8,687 nt of DNA from JAAYSA01 sp035367155 (GCA_035367155.1 DAOSJI010000015.1:1-8687); one strand, 5' to 3'; counted from the first letter of the stretch, positions 1-5,683 are shown. Translations and numbers: made by a program. Notes: generated from the letters alone by a model not told the origin.

Positions 1-129
1 TGTCTAGTTGAAAATGACGGTTATGAACATAGCGTTCATCACATTGATTTTTATGTTTTTATTAATTATATGAACCAATATAAAGTTCATAAAATATATA
101 CATATGAAGTTGATTATTCATTACCATAA
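1..129 (+). CDS. 3' end of an unrecognised protein (partial)
   Basis: An open frame runs in from the left edge with no stop and ends at TAA 127-129, giving the last 42 residues of a protein whose start lies outside the window. The tail is rich in Tyr, His, Val and Ile (it contains NYMNQYKVHKIYTYEVDY) and looks like the closing beta-strands of a soluble protein. I recognise no family in so short a piece. The ribosome site of the following mscS gene (AAGGAGG, 128-134) overlaps this stop codon and the gap between genes is only 12 bases. The two are therefore very probably co-transcribed, and translation may be coupled. The frame is inferred to be coding from its continuity and this tight spacing, not from homology. 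Confidence 0.6.
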   Translation, partial: CLVENDGYEHSVHHIDFYVFINYMNQYKVHKIYTYEVDYSLP

Positions 130-141
130 GGAGGTATCGTT

Positions 142-1107
142 ATGAAACTAAGAAAACAACACAAAACTTCACAACTCGTAACAAAAATCGTTGTCTTATC
201 TCTTTTTGTTACCCTTATCATCCTTGCCGTGGTATCGTACTATTTTTTAGGTGGAACGCCTTTTGGTGAGTTTGTAAATAGTACTCTAGGCAAGTTTTTT
301 AACATCTTTGAACTATTTAAGAATAACTGGCTTACTATTGTTCAAAGTATTGTTATTATTCTTTTCTTTTGGATGTTAAATAAACTCTTCGAGTTTCTTT
401 TAGTCCCCTTAGTTAAGAAAAGATCACGTCACTCAACATTTTGGATTATTCTTACAAGTGTCTTTAAGTACTTAACAAGTGCAATTGCAATCTTCCTTGT
501 ATTAAGTGCTTGGGGCGTAGATACTCCAACTCTTCTTGTTGGTGCTGGGATCTTAGGTTTAGCAATTAGCTTTGGAGCCCAAAGCTTAATTGAAGACGTT
601 ATTGCAGGTCTATTTATTGTTTTTGAAAAGCAATTTTTAATCGGCGATACGATTCAAGTAGGAAATGTAAGAGGAAAGGTAACTAGTATTGGAATAAGAA
701 CAACAACTGTAGAAGATATCTATGGCGACGTTTTAATTGTTAATAACTCTGATTTAAGACAAATTCTAAATACTTCACTTAATCTTTCACCTGCTAACTG
801 TGAAGTTTATATTAGTTATGATCAAAAGCTTGAAAATATCGAACAAATTATTATTGATGCTCTTCCACGTATTAAAGAAAAAGTTCCTGCTATTAAAGAA
901 GGACCATTCTACCGCGGTGTTCAAAAATTAGATGAACATGGAGTTCTAGTTAGAATTCAAGGAAGAACTGAAGACCTTGAAAAATATCAAGCACTTCGTG
1001 ATATGAACCGTGAAGTTAAAGTCATCTTTGAAGAAAAAGGTGTTAAATTTGGCTTTCCAACTGTTAATATTAATGAAGTAGATAATAAAGAAGTAAAAAC
1101 TAAATAA
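142..1107 (+). CDS. mscS: Small-conductance mechanosensitive channel (MscS family)
   Basis: Predicted membrane-tension-gated channel that releases solutes on hypo-osmotic shock; family members form homoheptamers in the cytoplasmic membrane. The 321-residue protein has hydrophobic segments at about 12-38, 62-90, 100-126 and 130-161. The last contains the Gly/Ala-rich pore helix (GAGILGLAISFGAQ, 134-147) and runs into SLIEDVIAGLFIVFEKQF and IGDTI, the hallmark of MS_channel proteins. The soluble beta and C-terminal domains follow (about 170-310). The length fits compact MscS proteins with three or four membrane spans. The start is set by AAGGAGG (128-134) seven bases upstream of ATG. The gene probably shares a transcript with the partial gene before it, since no promoter is visible in the 12-base gap, and it ends at a strong terminator. 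The family call is very safe; the exact paralogue is not resolved. Confidence 0.95.
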   Translation: MKLRKQHKTSQLVTKIVVLSLFVTLIILAVVSYYFLGGTPFGEFVNSTLGKFFNIFELFKNNWLTIVQSIVIILFFWMLNKLFEFLLVPLVKKRSRHSTFWIILTSVFKYLTSAIAIFLVLSAWGVDTPTLLVGAGILGLAISFGAQSLIEDVIAGLFIVFEKQFLIGDTIQVGNVRGKVTSIGIRTTTVEDIYGDVLIVNNSDLRQILNTSLNLSPANCEVYISYDQKLENIEQIIIDALPRIKEKVPAIKEGPFYRGVQKLDEHGVLVRIQGRTEDLEKYQALRDMNREVKVIFEEKGVKFGFPTVNINEVDNKEVKTK

Positions 1108-1131
1108 ATAGCGATACCTATTTAATATAGT

Positions 1132-1157
1132 AAAAAGGGCTCATTTTGAGCCTTTTT
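1132..1157 (+). terminator. Intrinsic terminator after mscS
   Basis: AAAAGGGCTCA (1133-1143) pairs with TGAGCCTTTTT (1147-1157) around a TTT loop, with one G-U pair. The six bases nearest the loop form a solid core, and the 3' arm itself supplies the U-tract. It lies 25 bases past the mscS stop. Confidence 0.9.
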
Positions 1158-1186
1158 GTATTTAAGAATAGTAAAAGTGCTAAAAT
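1156..1186 (+). promoter_or_regulatory. Candidate promoter for the choline-kinase-like gene
   Basis: TAAAAT (1181-1186) is preceded by TGC, giving an extended -10 (TGcTAAAAT). A poor -35 candidate, TTGTAT (1156-1161), lies 19 bases upstream and touches the U-tract of the preceding terminator. A start near 1193 would leave a leader of about 20 bases. The extended -10 carries most of the weight. Confidence 0.5.
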
Positions 1187-1213
1187 ACATATTGATTAGA
1201 AAGTGTAATAAAA

Positions 1214-2107
1214 ATGAGTGAACTTGATACTAACTATAAAGATGAAATATTAAAAGCTGCAAAACTTATTTCTAAAGACGGCGAAGTTAAAATTATTAAA
1301 CGCCTTTTAGGTGGTATGAGTAATTATACTTATGTTGTTATAATTGACGGAGCAAAATATGTAATTCGTATTCCTGGTCAATACGGAGAATTATTTGTTA
1401 ATCGTAAAGAAGAAAAGTATAACCTAGAACAAGTTGCTAAAATTGGTCTAGTTAAAGAGTCACTTTATTTTAATGTTGATACTGGTGTTAAGATTACTCC
1501 ATATATTGAAGGAGAGTCGCTAAATAATATAAATGTAGATGAAGAAGTACTAAGAAAAATTGCTAATACTTTAAAAACACTTCATACATCTAATATTAAA
1601 GCTTTTCGAGACTACGACTATATTGGGCGCATCAACGAATATGAAAGACATGTTAAACATTATGATGTTCGCTATATCAAATTAAAAGGTGCTCTTCTTA
1701 ACCTTATTGGTCGCCTTAATAAACTACCTAGAGTTTTCTCTCATGGTGACTGTCAAAGATCTAATTTTATTTTGGGTGAAGATAAAAAACTCTATCTAGT
1801 CGACTATGAATACAGCGGTAATGCATCAATTTACTTTGATTTAGGCGTGTTTGGCTATCTTAATTTTCCAAATGCAGTCAAATTAGCGGAACTCTACTTT
1901 GAACGGAGATTAACGCTAAATGACCTTGTTTTACTTCATATTGTTAATCTTCAACAATATGTTCAATGGTACACAGTCGCCCGTATTAAAGAAGAAAAAG
2001 GACTATCTAGTAAACTTGGTGTAGATTTTGCTAAAATCGCAGAACGCTATTTAGAAGAAGGTGCTAATCACCTTAAAGAAATAGAAAAATTACTTAGATA
2101 TAATTAA
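1214..2107 (+). CDS. Choline kinase-like phosphotransferase (APH/ChoK fold)
   Basis: A soluble 297-residue kinase of the aminoglycoside-phosphotransferase/choline-kinase superfamily. It probably phosphorylates choline or a similar small alcohol with ATP. Visible elements in order: a nucleotide loop GGMSNYTY (33-40), YVIRIPG with the ATP-contacting segment (49-55), the hinge-like ITPYIEG (94-100), LHTS (123-126), the catalytic loop FSHGDCQRSNFI (175-186; Asp179, Asn184), and the metal-binding LVDYEYSG (195-202; Asp197), followed by YFDLG. The Tyr/Glu-rich DYEYSG form is typical of choline/ethanolamine kinases of the LicA type, more than of drug-modifying enzymes. Only a weak ribosome site (AGAAAG, 1198-1203) precedes the ATG, but no better start lies nearby. 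It is monocistronic, with terminators on both sides. No lic transport or cytidylyltransferase partner is in the window, so the substrate is inferred. A thiamine or methylthioribose kinase role is possible. Confidence 0.8.
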   Translation: MSELDTNYKDEILKAAKLISKDGEVKIIKRLLGGMSNYTYVVIIDGAKYVIRIPGQYGELFVNRKEEKYNLEQVAKIGLVKESLYFNVDTGVKITPYIEGESLNNINVDEEVLRKIANTLKTLHTSNIKAFRDYDYIGRINEYERHVKHYDVRYIKLKGALLNLIGRLNKLPRVFSHGDCQRSNFILGEDKKLYLVDYEYSGNASIYFDLGVFGYLNFPNAVKLAELYFERRLTLNDLVLLHIVNLQQYVQWYTVARIKEEKGLSSKLGVDFAKIAERYLEEGANHLKEIEKLLRYN

Positions 2108-2113
2108 AAATCC

Positions 2114-2139
2114 AAAGTTTTGCCACTCTAGGGGCAAAA
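2114..2139 (+). repeat. First copy of a tandem hairpin sequence
   Basis: AAAGTTTTGCC (2114-2124) recurs 39 bases downstream at 2153-2163, and each copy is followed by GGCAAAA. The 26-base units agree at 21 positions by hand alignment. This copy can form TTTTGCC/GGCAAAA (2118-2124 with 2133-2139) but is followed by A residues, so alone it is not a terminator. It looks like a decayed duplicate of the terminator that follows. Confidence 0.6.
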
Positions 2140-2152
2140 AAACTAAATTAGT

Positions 2153-2184
2153 AAAGTTTTGCCGCTACAAAGGCAAAACTTTTT
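2153..2184 (+). terminator. Intrinsic terminator after the choline-kinase-like gene
   Basis: A perfect 11-base-pair stem, AAAGTTTTGCC (2153-2163) with GGCAAAACTTT (2172-2182), closes an 8-base loop and is followed by more U residues (with one C) to about 2189. It is about 45 bases past the stop codon. Confidence 0.88.
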
Positions 2185-2245
2185 CTTTTAAACAATCGAC
2201 TAAAATATGGTTTCTATAACAATACGCATTAAAAAGTCTATAATA

Positions 2246-2274
2246 TTGAGTTTTTTAAGCACCTAAAGTAAAAT
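2246..2274 (+). promoter_or_regulatory. Promoter for the Sel1-repeat gene (and possibly uppP)
   Basis: TTGAGT (2246-2251) and TAAAAT (2269-2274) are separated by exactly 17 bases, close to sigma-A consensus. A start near 2281 leaves a short leader that contains AAGGAG. Another TATAAT at 2239-2244 has no good -35 partner. Confidence 0.65.
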
Positions 2275-2301
2275 TATAATAGTAAATTAAGGAGTCATCA
2301 T

Positions 2302-3183
2302 ATGGACGAAAAATTATTAGAGTTAGCAAGAAAGGGCGATGTTTCAGCTCAAGTTACGCTAGCAGAAGCCTTTTTAAAAGAAGGAAATTTAGAAGAAGCA
2401 TATAAATGGGCAAAAGAAGCTAGTAAGCAAGATAGTGATCAAGCTGAGTTGATGCTTGGCTATTTCTATCATCACGGCTTAAAAGTAGAGCAAGACCTAA
2501 ACAAAGCCAAAGAGTGGTACAAAAAAGCAGCAGATCAAGATAATGCCCTTGCTTGTGTTAATCTTGGTCTTTTATTTGAAAAAGAAGAAAAATATGAAGA
2601 TGCAATTTATTGGTTTATAAAAGCATCTGATCTAGGATATGCGGTTGCCCAATATATTGTCGGAACTTATTTTGAAAAAGGTGAGACTGTTGAACAAGAC
2701 TACGAGATTGCATTTAATCTTTACTATCAAGCGGCAAAACAAGGTCAAATCGCTGCTCTTAGCACACTTGGAAGACATTATTATAGCGGTACAATTCTTG
2801 TACAAGATTTTAAAAAAGCTGTTGAATTCCTAAAAGAAGCTGCTAAAAAGGACGATATTGAATCTATGCGCTTATTAGGTCAATGTTATTTAAACGGACA
2901 AGGAGTAGAAGAAAATAGCGAACAGTTCGCTTATTGGACGAAAAAAGCTGCAGATCAAGGTGATGCAACTTCGCAAGCTATCTTAGGTACATGCCTCTTA
3001 AGAGGCTTTAAAGTTAAACAAGACAACGATTTAGCTTTTGAATTACTAAATAAAGCACCAGAGCAAGGTTTTCCTCCAGCGATGGAAGCAGTTGCCTATT
3101 GTTATGAACATGGACTTGGTGTTACTCAAAACGCAGTGGCAGCAGAGCTTTGGTATAATAAGGCAAAAGAAAGTAAGGAGTAA
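2302..3183 (+). CDS. Sel1-like repeat (SLR) protein
   Basis: A 293-residue solenoid built almost entirely of about eight Sel1-like repeats (TPR-related helix pairs of about 36 residues), beginning near residues 5, 44, 80, 112, 148, 184, 220 and 256. Each shows the pattern A..LG..Y..G..V.QD...A..WY.KAA.QG; examples are AKEWYKKAADQ, LGQCYLNGQGVEEN and AYCYEHGLGVTQN. There is no signal peptide or membrane segment, so it should be a cytosolic protein-protein scaffold; its partner cannot be read from the sequence. Repeat 3 lacks the G..V.QD insertion and is shorter. The ATG is set by AAGGAG (2289-2294) at a spacing of seven bases, and the gene has its own near-consensus promoter. No terminator separates it from uppP, 62 bases downstream, so the two may form an operon. 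Enzymatic activity is not expected. Confidence 0.9.
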   Translation: MDEKLLELARKGDVSAQVTLAEAFLKEGNLEEAYKWAKEASKQDSDQAELMLGYFYHHGLKVEQDLNKAKEWYKKAADQDNALACVNLGLLFEKEEKYEDAIYWFIKASDLGYAVAQYIVGTYFEKGETVEQDYEIAFNLYYQAAKQGQIAALSTLGRHYYSGTILVQDFKKAVEFLKEAAKKDDIESMRLLGQCYLNGQGVEENSEQFAYWTKKAADQGDATSQAILGTCLLRGFKVKQDNDLAFELLNKAPEQGFPPAMEAVAYCYEHGLGVTQNAVAAELWYNKAKESKE

Positions 3184-3192
3184 CAACTATTA

Positions 3193-3230
3193 TTAAGTGA
3201 ATCATAAAGCACTGAATCACGATTCACTAA
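3193..3230 (+). promoter_or_regulatory. Inverted repeat ahead of uppP
   Basis: AGTGAATC (3196-3203) is perfectly complementary to GATTCACT (3221-3228). Skipping one A adds TT/AA (3193-3194 with 3229-3230), bringing the stem up to the uppP ribosome site AAGGA (3229-3233). GAATCA also occurs a third time inside the loop. No U-tract follows, so it is not a standard terminator. It may be an RNA hairpin that masks the ribosome site, or a protein-binding palindrome. Confidence 0.45.
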
Positions 3231-3245
3231 GGAATTAAAAACACT

Positions 3246-4067
3246 ATGGAATATATTGAAATTTTAAAATATATTTTACTTGGATTAGTTCAAGGCATTA
3301 GCGAGATTTTTCCAATCTCAAGTAGCGGTCACCTAATTATATTTCAAAATATCTTAGATATTGAAATGCCTGGACTAGTTTTTGAAATGTTTACTAATAC
3401 TGCGTCATTTTTGGCCTTAATTCTACTTTTTGCTAAAGATATCTGGATTCTTCTTAAAGGTTTCTTTCGCTTTATCTTTAAAAAAGAAACTAGGAAAGAA
3501 GATAAAGAAACCTTTCTTTATGTTCTTAAGTTAGCAGTAGCAGTAATTCCAATCGGCATTGCAGGTCTTATCTTTAAAGATCGAGTTTCAGAACTAAAAA
3601 GTCTTTTATTTGTTGGGCTAGCCCTCTCTATTACTGGAGCACTTCTACTTGCAATCTTTTTAACGCGAAAATTAATAAAAGAACATGAAAATGTCACGTT
3701 TAAAGATGCTTTTATTATGGGGCTTACGCAAGCGTTTGCAATTATTCCTGGGATTAGTAGAAGTGGCTCAACAATTATCGGCGGAAGAGCTTCTAGACTA
3801 TCCTTAAAAAGTGTTCTTAAGTTTTCTTTTCTTGCTTATCTAGTTATAAGTATTCCAACTTCTTTTTTAAATATTTATGAATTAACCCAAGTTAGCGAAT
3901 CAATTAATTGGTTAGGTTATTCTTTAGCATTTATCGTTACTTTTGGCGCGACTTATTTAACTGCTAGACTTGTTATGAAAAAGTTAGAAGTAAAACACTT
4001 AATTATCTTTAGTGCTTATTGTTTAGTTGTAGGCGCGGTGATGTTTGTTCTTCATTTTGTACTCTAA
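3246..4067 (+). CDS. uppP: Undecaprenyl-diphosphatase (UppP/BacA family)
   Basis: An integral membrane phosphatase of 273 residues, the usual family length, that dephosphorylates undecaprenyl diphosphate to regenerate the lipid carrier for wall or surface-polymer synthesis. Overexpression of the family gives bacitracin resistance. The two signature loops are present: GLVQGISEIFPISSSGHL (13-30), with Glu20, the Ser25-27 run and His29, and PGISRSGSTI (168-177) with Arg172. The typical SVLKFSFLAYLVISIP helix comes after it. Gln16 replaces the first acidic residue of the E. coli motif, a substitution I recall as common in Firmicutes. The FEMFTNTASFLAL segment (46-58) has Asn51 where a His or Gln is more usual. 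About eight hydrophobic helices are visible. AAGGA (3229-3233) is 12 bases from the ATG, a rather long spacing. No clear promoter lies in the gap, so transcription from the Sel1-repeat gene is likely. A weak terminator overlaps the stop. Confidence 0.93.
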   Translation: MEYIEILKYILLGLVQGISEIFPISSSGHLIIFQNILDIEMPGLVFEMFTNTASFLALILLFAKDIWILLKGFFRFIFKKETRKEDKETFLYVLKLAVAVIPIGIAGLIFKDRVSELKSLLFVGLALSITGALLLAIFLTRKLIKEHENVTFKDAFIMGLTQAFAIIPGISRSGSTIIGGRASRLSLKSVLKFSFLAYLVISIPTSFLNIYELTQVSESINWLGYSLAFIVTFGATYLTARLVMKKLEVKHLIIFSAYCLVVGAVMFVLHFVL

Positions 4068-4089
4068 AGTAGATTTTCCACTATTTTTT
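4066..4089 (+). terminator. Weak intrinsic terminator after uppP
   Basis: AAAGTAG (4066-4072, starting in the stop codon) can pair with CTATTTT (4081-4087) around an 8-base loop, with one G-U pair, followed by two more U residues. The stem is AU-rich, so efficiency is doubtful. Confidence 0.45.
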
Positions 4090-4091
4090 GC

Positions 4092-4119
4092 TTGAAAAAT
4101 AACTAGTTTATTATATACT
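4092..4119 (+). promoter_or_regulatory. Promoter of tRNA-Arg(ACG)
   Basis: TTGAAA (4092-4097) and TATACT (4114-4119) have a 16-base spacer. The predicted start near 4126 is four bases before the mature tRNA, which fits a short 5' leader removed by RNase P. Confidence 0.75.
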
Positions 4120-4129
4120 ATGTAAGCAC

Positions 4130-4206
4130 GTGCCCGTAGCTCAACTGGATAGAGTGCTAGACTACGAATCTAGAGGTTACGAGTTCGATTCTTGTCGGGC
4201 ACGCCA
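4130..4206 (+). tRNA. tRNA-Arg, anticodon ACG
   Basis: A complete 77-base cloverleaf. The acceptor GTGCCCG (4130-4136) pairs with CGGGCAC (4196-4202). The D stem is GCTC/GAGT, and the anticodon stem CTAGA/TCTAG encloses loop CTACGAA with anticodon ACG at 4164-4166. The T stem ACGAG/CTTGT has loop TTCGATT. Discriminator G4203 is followed by an encoded CCA. A34 should be deaminated to inosine by TadA so that CGU, CGC and CGA are read; this is family knowledge. The T stem contains a G-U pair and the D stem ends in one. The gene has its own promoter and terminator. It shares 69 of 77 positions with the second tRNA-Arg at 8562. Confidence 0.96.
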
Positions 4207-4218
4207 TTTATGAAAAAC

Positions 4219-4242
4219 AATACCACCTTTGGTGGTATTTTT
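4219..4242 (+). terminator. Intrinsic terminator of tRNA-Arg(ACG)
   Basis: A perfect 9-base-pair stem, AATACCACC (4219-4227) with GGTGGTATT (4231-4239), has a TTT loop and continues into further U residues. It starts 13 bases after the CCA. Confidence 0.93.
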
Positions 4243-4247
4243 CTTAT

Positions 4248-4281
4248 AGTGCATTTTGCACTTTGAGATTGCACTTTAAGA
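4248..4281 (+). promoter_or_regulatory. TGCACT repeat cluster, probable operator of the fic gene
   Basis: AGTGCA (4248-4253) and TGCACT (4257-4262) form a perfect inverted repeat with a 3-base spacer. A tandem 13-base repeat, TTGCACTTTGAGA (4256-4268) then TTGCACTTTAAGA (4269-4281), differs at one base and adds a third TGCACT at 4270-4275. The last copy includes the -35 box of the fic promoter, so a bound protein would compete with RNA polymerase. The winged helix of the Fic protein itself is the obvious candidate ligand; that is inference. Confidence 0.65.
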
Positions 4282-4297
4282 ATGTGTATACTAAAAT
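4269..4297 (+). promoter_or_regulatory. Promoter of the fic gene
   Basis: TTGCAC (4269-4274) and TAAAAT (4292-4297) have an exact 17-base spacer. The expected start, about seven bases downstream of the -10, falls at about 4304, which is the A of the fic ATG. An alternative pair, TTGAGA (4263-4268) and TATACT (4287-4292) with an 18-base spacer, would start about four bases before the ATG. Either choice leaves no room for a ribosome site. Confidence 0.65.
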
Positions 4298-4303
4298 ATA
4301 GTT

Positions 4304-5614
4304 ATGAATAACAAATATAATCAAAAATATTTAATTGAAATAGGGATTGGACTTCAAGCAGTTGATGGACTAGAGGGCTCAAAATATTTTAGTGAGCAAA
4401 CAAAGCGTTATATTAATGGTGAAATTTCCATTAAAGAACTACAAGATTTAATTAGTGATTACTATAAAAGTAAACCAGATGAATTTATTAAAACTGGTGA
4501 ATCTGATACTGTTGCAATTAAAATTGCAGAACTCCTTAGTGATGATAGTTTTTCTTTTTCTGTTGGGCAACTCGTTTCCATCCATAGATCACTTTTTAGT
4601 GATGTATATCATCACGCAGGGAAATTACGAAAGTTTAACTTTACTAAAAGTGAGTGGGTTCTTGATGGGGAGTCAGTGATTTATGGAGATTATCGTGAAT
4701 TAGAAAAAACATTAGCATATGATTTAAATGTTGAGAAAAAGAAGAACTATGCATTGCTATCTAGAGATGAAATGGTTAACGAGTTAGCGATTTTTATTGC
4801 TAACTTATGGCAAATACATCCTTTTTCAGAAGGGAACACAAGAACTGTCGCAGTTTTTCTAATTAAATATTTAAGATCATTAGGTTTTGACGTTACAAAC
4901 GATACATTTAAAAATAATTCCTGGTATTTTAGAAATGCTCTAGTACGAGCAAATTATAATAATGTTCCAGCCGGAATTTATGAAGATAGAAGTTATTTAA
5001 TTATGTTTCTTAGAAACTTGATATTTAAAGAAAGAAACGAATTATTAAATCGAGAAGCTCATATTAGATACCAAAAGTTAGATAAAGTATTACGAACTAG
5101 AAAAGATATAATCGTATATTTTATTAGAGAAAATCCTAAGATTACTGCGGATGAATTATCTAAGAAAATTAGTGTTTCAAGAAGAACAATTATTAATGAA
5201 TTAAATTCTCTCCAAGATAGTAACATTATTGAACGAATAAACGGAAAAAAACATGGGTTTTGGAAAAGTAAGAGCCAATTTGTTCATAAAATGAACCTTC
5301 ATGATAAACCGTTTAAAGTAATAGAAAATGGTCTAAAAACAATTGAAATGCGTCTAAATGATATAAAAAGACAAAAGATAAAAGAAGATGATTTTCTTGA
5401 GTTTACTAACATAAAAAATCAAAAGAAAATTTATTGCCTTGTTAAAAGCATTAATGAATATAAAGACTTTGATGAACTATATAAACACTATGACAAAATC
5501 TCATTAGGTTATAAGGAAAATGAAACCGCTAGTCCTAGCGATATGAGCACCTATTACAGTAAAGAAGATATCACTAAATACGGTGTCTTAGCTATTGAAA
5601 TAAAGAAATTATAA
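4304..5614 (+). CDS. Fic-family protein with winged-helix and C-terminal ASCH domains
   Basis: A 436-residue soluble multidomain protein. Residues 17-54 resemble the VbhA-type antitoxin helix (VDGLEGS then YINGEIS), with Glu24 as a candidate inhibitory residue. The Fic core (about 60-245) has the flap region AGKLRKFNF (105-113) and the active loop HPFSEGNTR (172-180; His172, Glu176, Asn178, Arg180). Family members transfer AMP or related groups from nucleotides to protein hydroxyls. The loop has GNTR instead of GNGR, and Ala183 where the distal Arg of GNGRxxR would be. A winged helix occupies about 262-321, with recognition helix VSRRTIINELNSL. An ASCH domain fills 329-436, with GLKTIEMR (343-350), LEF (365-367), LGY (401-403), YYSKED and YGVLAIEI (426-433). 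It has no ribosome site and a promoter right at the ATG. Hand counts of four rows gave about 25 percent GC, against about 33 percent in five rows of the transporter gene, hinting at transfer. The target is unknown; a toxin or a self-regulating sensor are both possible. Confidence 0.88.
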   Translation: MNNKYNQKYLIEIGIGLQAVDGLEGSKYFSEQTKRYINGEISIKELQDLISDYYKSKPDEFIKTGESDTVAIKIAELLSDDSFSFSVGQLVSIHRSLFSDVYHHAGKLRKFNFTKSEWVLDGESVIYGDYRELEKTLAYDLNVEKKKNYALLSRDEMVNELAIFIANLWQIHPFSEGNTRTVAVFLIKYLRSLGFDVTNDTFKNNSWYFRNALVRANYNNVPAGIYEDRSYLIMFLRNLIFKERNELLNREAHIRYQKLDKVLRTRKDIIVYFIRENPKITADELSKKISVSRRTIINELNSLQDSNIIERINGKKHGFWKSKSQFVHKMNLHDKPFKVIENGLKTIEMRLNDIKRQKIKEDDFLEFTNIKNQKKIYCLVKSINEYKDFDELYKHYDKISLGYKENETASPSDMSTYYSKEDITKYGVLAIEIKKL

Positions 5615-5627
5615 ATAATTTATAATT
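5607..5627 (+). repeat. 21-base AT-only palindrome at the fic stop
   Basis: AATTATAAAT (5607-5616) and ATTTATAATT (5618-5627) are perfect inverted copies around a single A at 5617, overlapping the fic TAA (5612-5614). No U-tract follows and a hairpin would need a larger loop, so a DNA-binding palindrome upstream of tetR is at least as likely as a terminator. Low-complexity AT sequence can produce such symmetry by chance. Confidence 0.5.
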
Positions 5628-5632
5628 ACCTC

Positions 5633-5660
5633 TTGAAATAGATTAGTAATATATTTTAAA
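5633..5660 (+). promoter_or_regulatory. Weak candidate promoter for tetR and the MMPL transporter
   Basis: TTGAAA (5633-5638) is a good -35. TTTAAA (5655-5660), 16 bases on, is a poor -10, and TATAAG (5662-5667) would need a 23-base spacer. A small imperfect dyad, AACT-ATA-AGTT (5659-5669), overlaps this area and could be part of a TetR operator. Confidence 0.35.
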
Positions 5661-5683
5661 CTATAAGTTAACAGGTGTTCACT

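Noticed and set aside
2639..2833. A 64-codon open frame on the + strand within the Sel1-repeat gene
   Set aside because: It lies wholly inside a well-supported gene in another frame, has no ribosome site, and its product shows no recognisable pattern.
3175..3192. AAGGAG just before the Sel1-repeat stop as a ribosome site for a small gene
   Set aside because: No ATG, GTG or TTG lies at a usable distance. The only in-range ATT codon leads to a stop after a few codons.
4130..4303. Phage or integrative-element attachment site with integrase next to the tRNA
   Set aside because: No integrase, excisionase or transposase is encoded, and the duplicated sequence at 8562 is a full functional tRNA with a different anticodon, not a partial att copy.
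4455..4679. A 74-codon open frame on the + strand within the fic gene
   Set aside because: It overlaps the Fic core, whose frame is clearly the coding one. The alternative product is a hydrophobic by-product of AT-rich codons with no ribosome site.
5291..5614. A separate ASCH gene starting at the ATG for Met330 of the Fic protein
   Set aside because: No ribosome site or promoter precedes this ATG and the frame is continuous with the winged helix, so a fusion is the simpler reading. Internal initiation remains formally possible.
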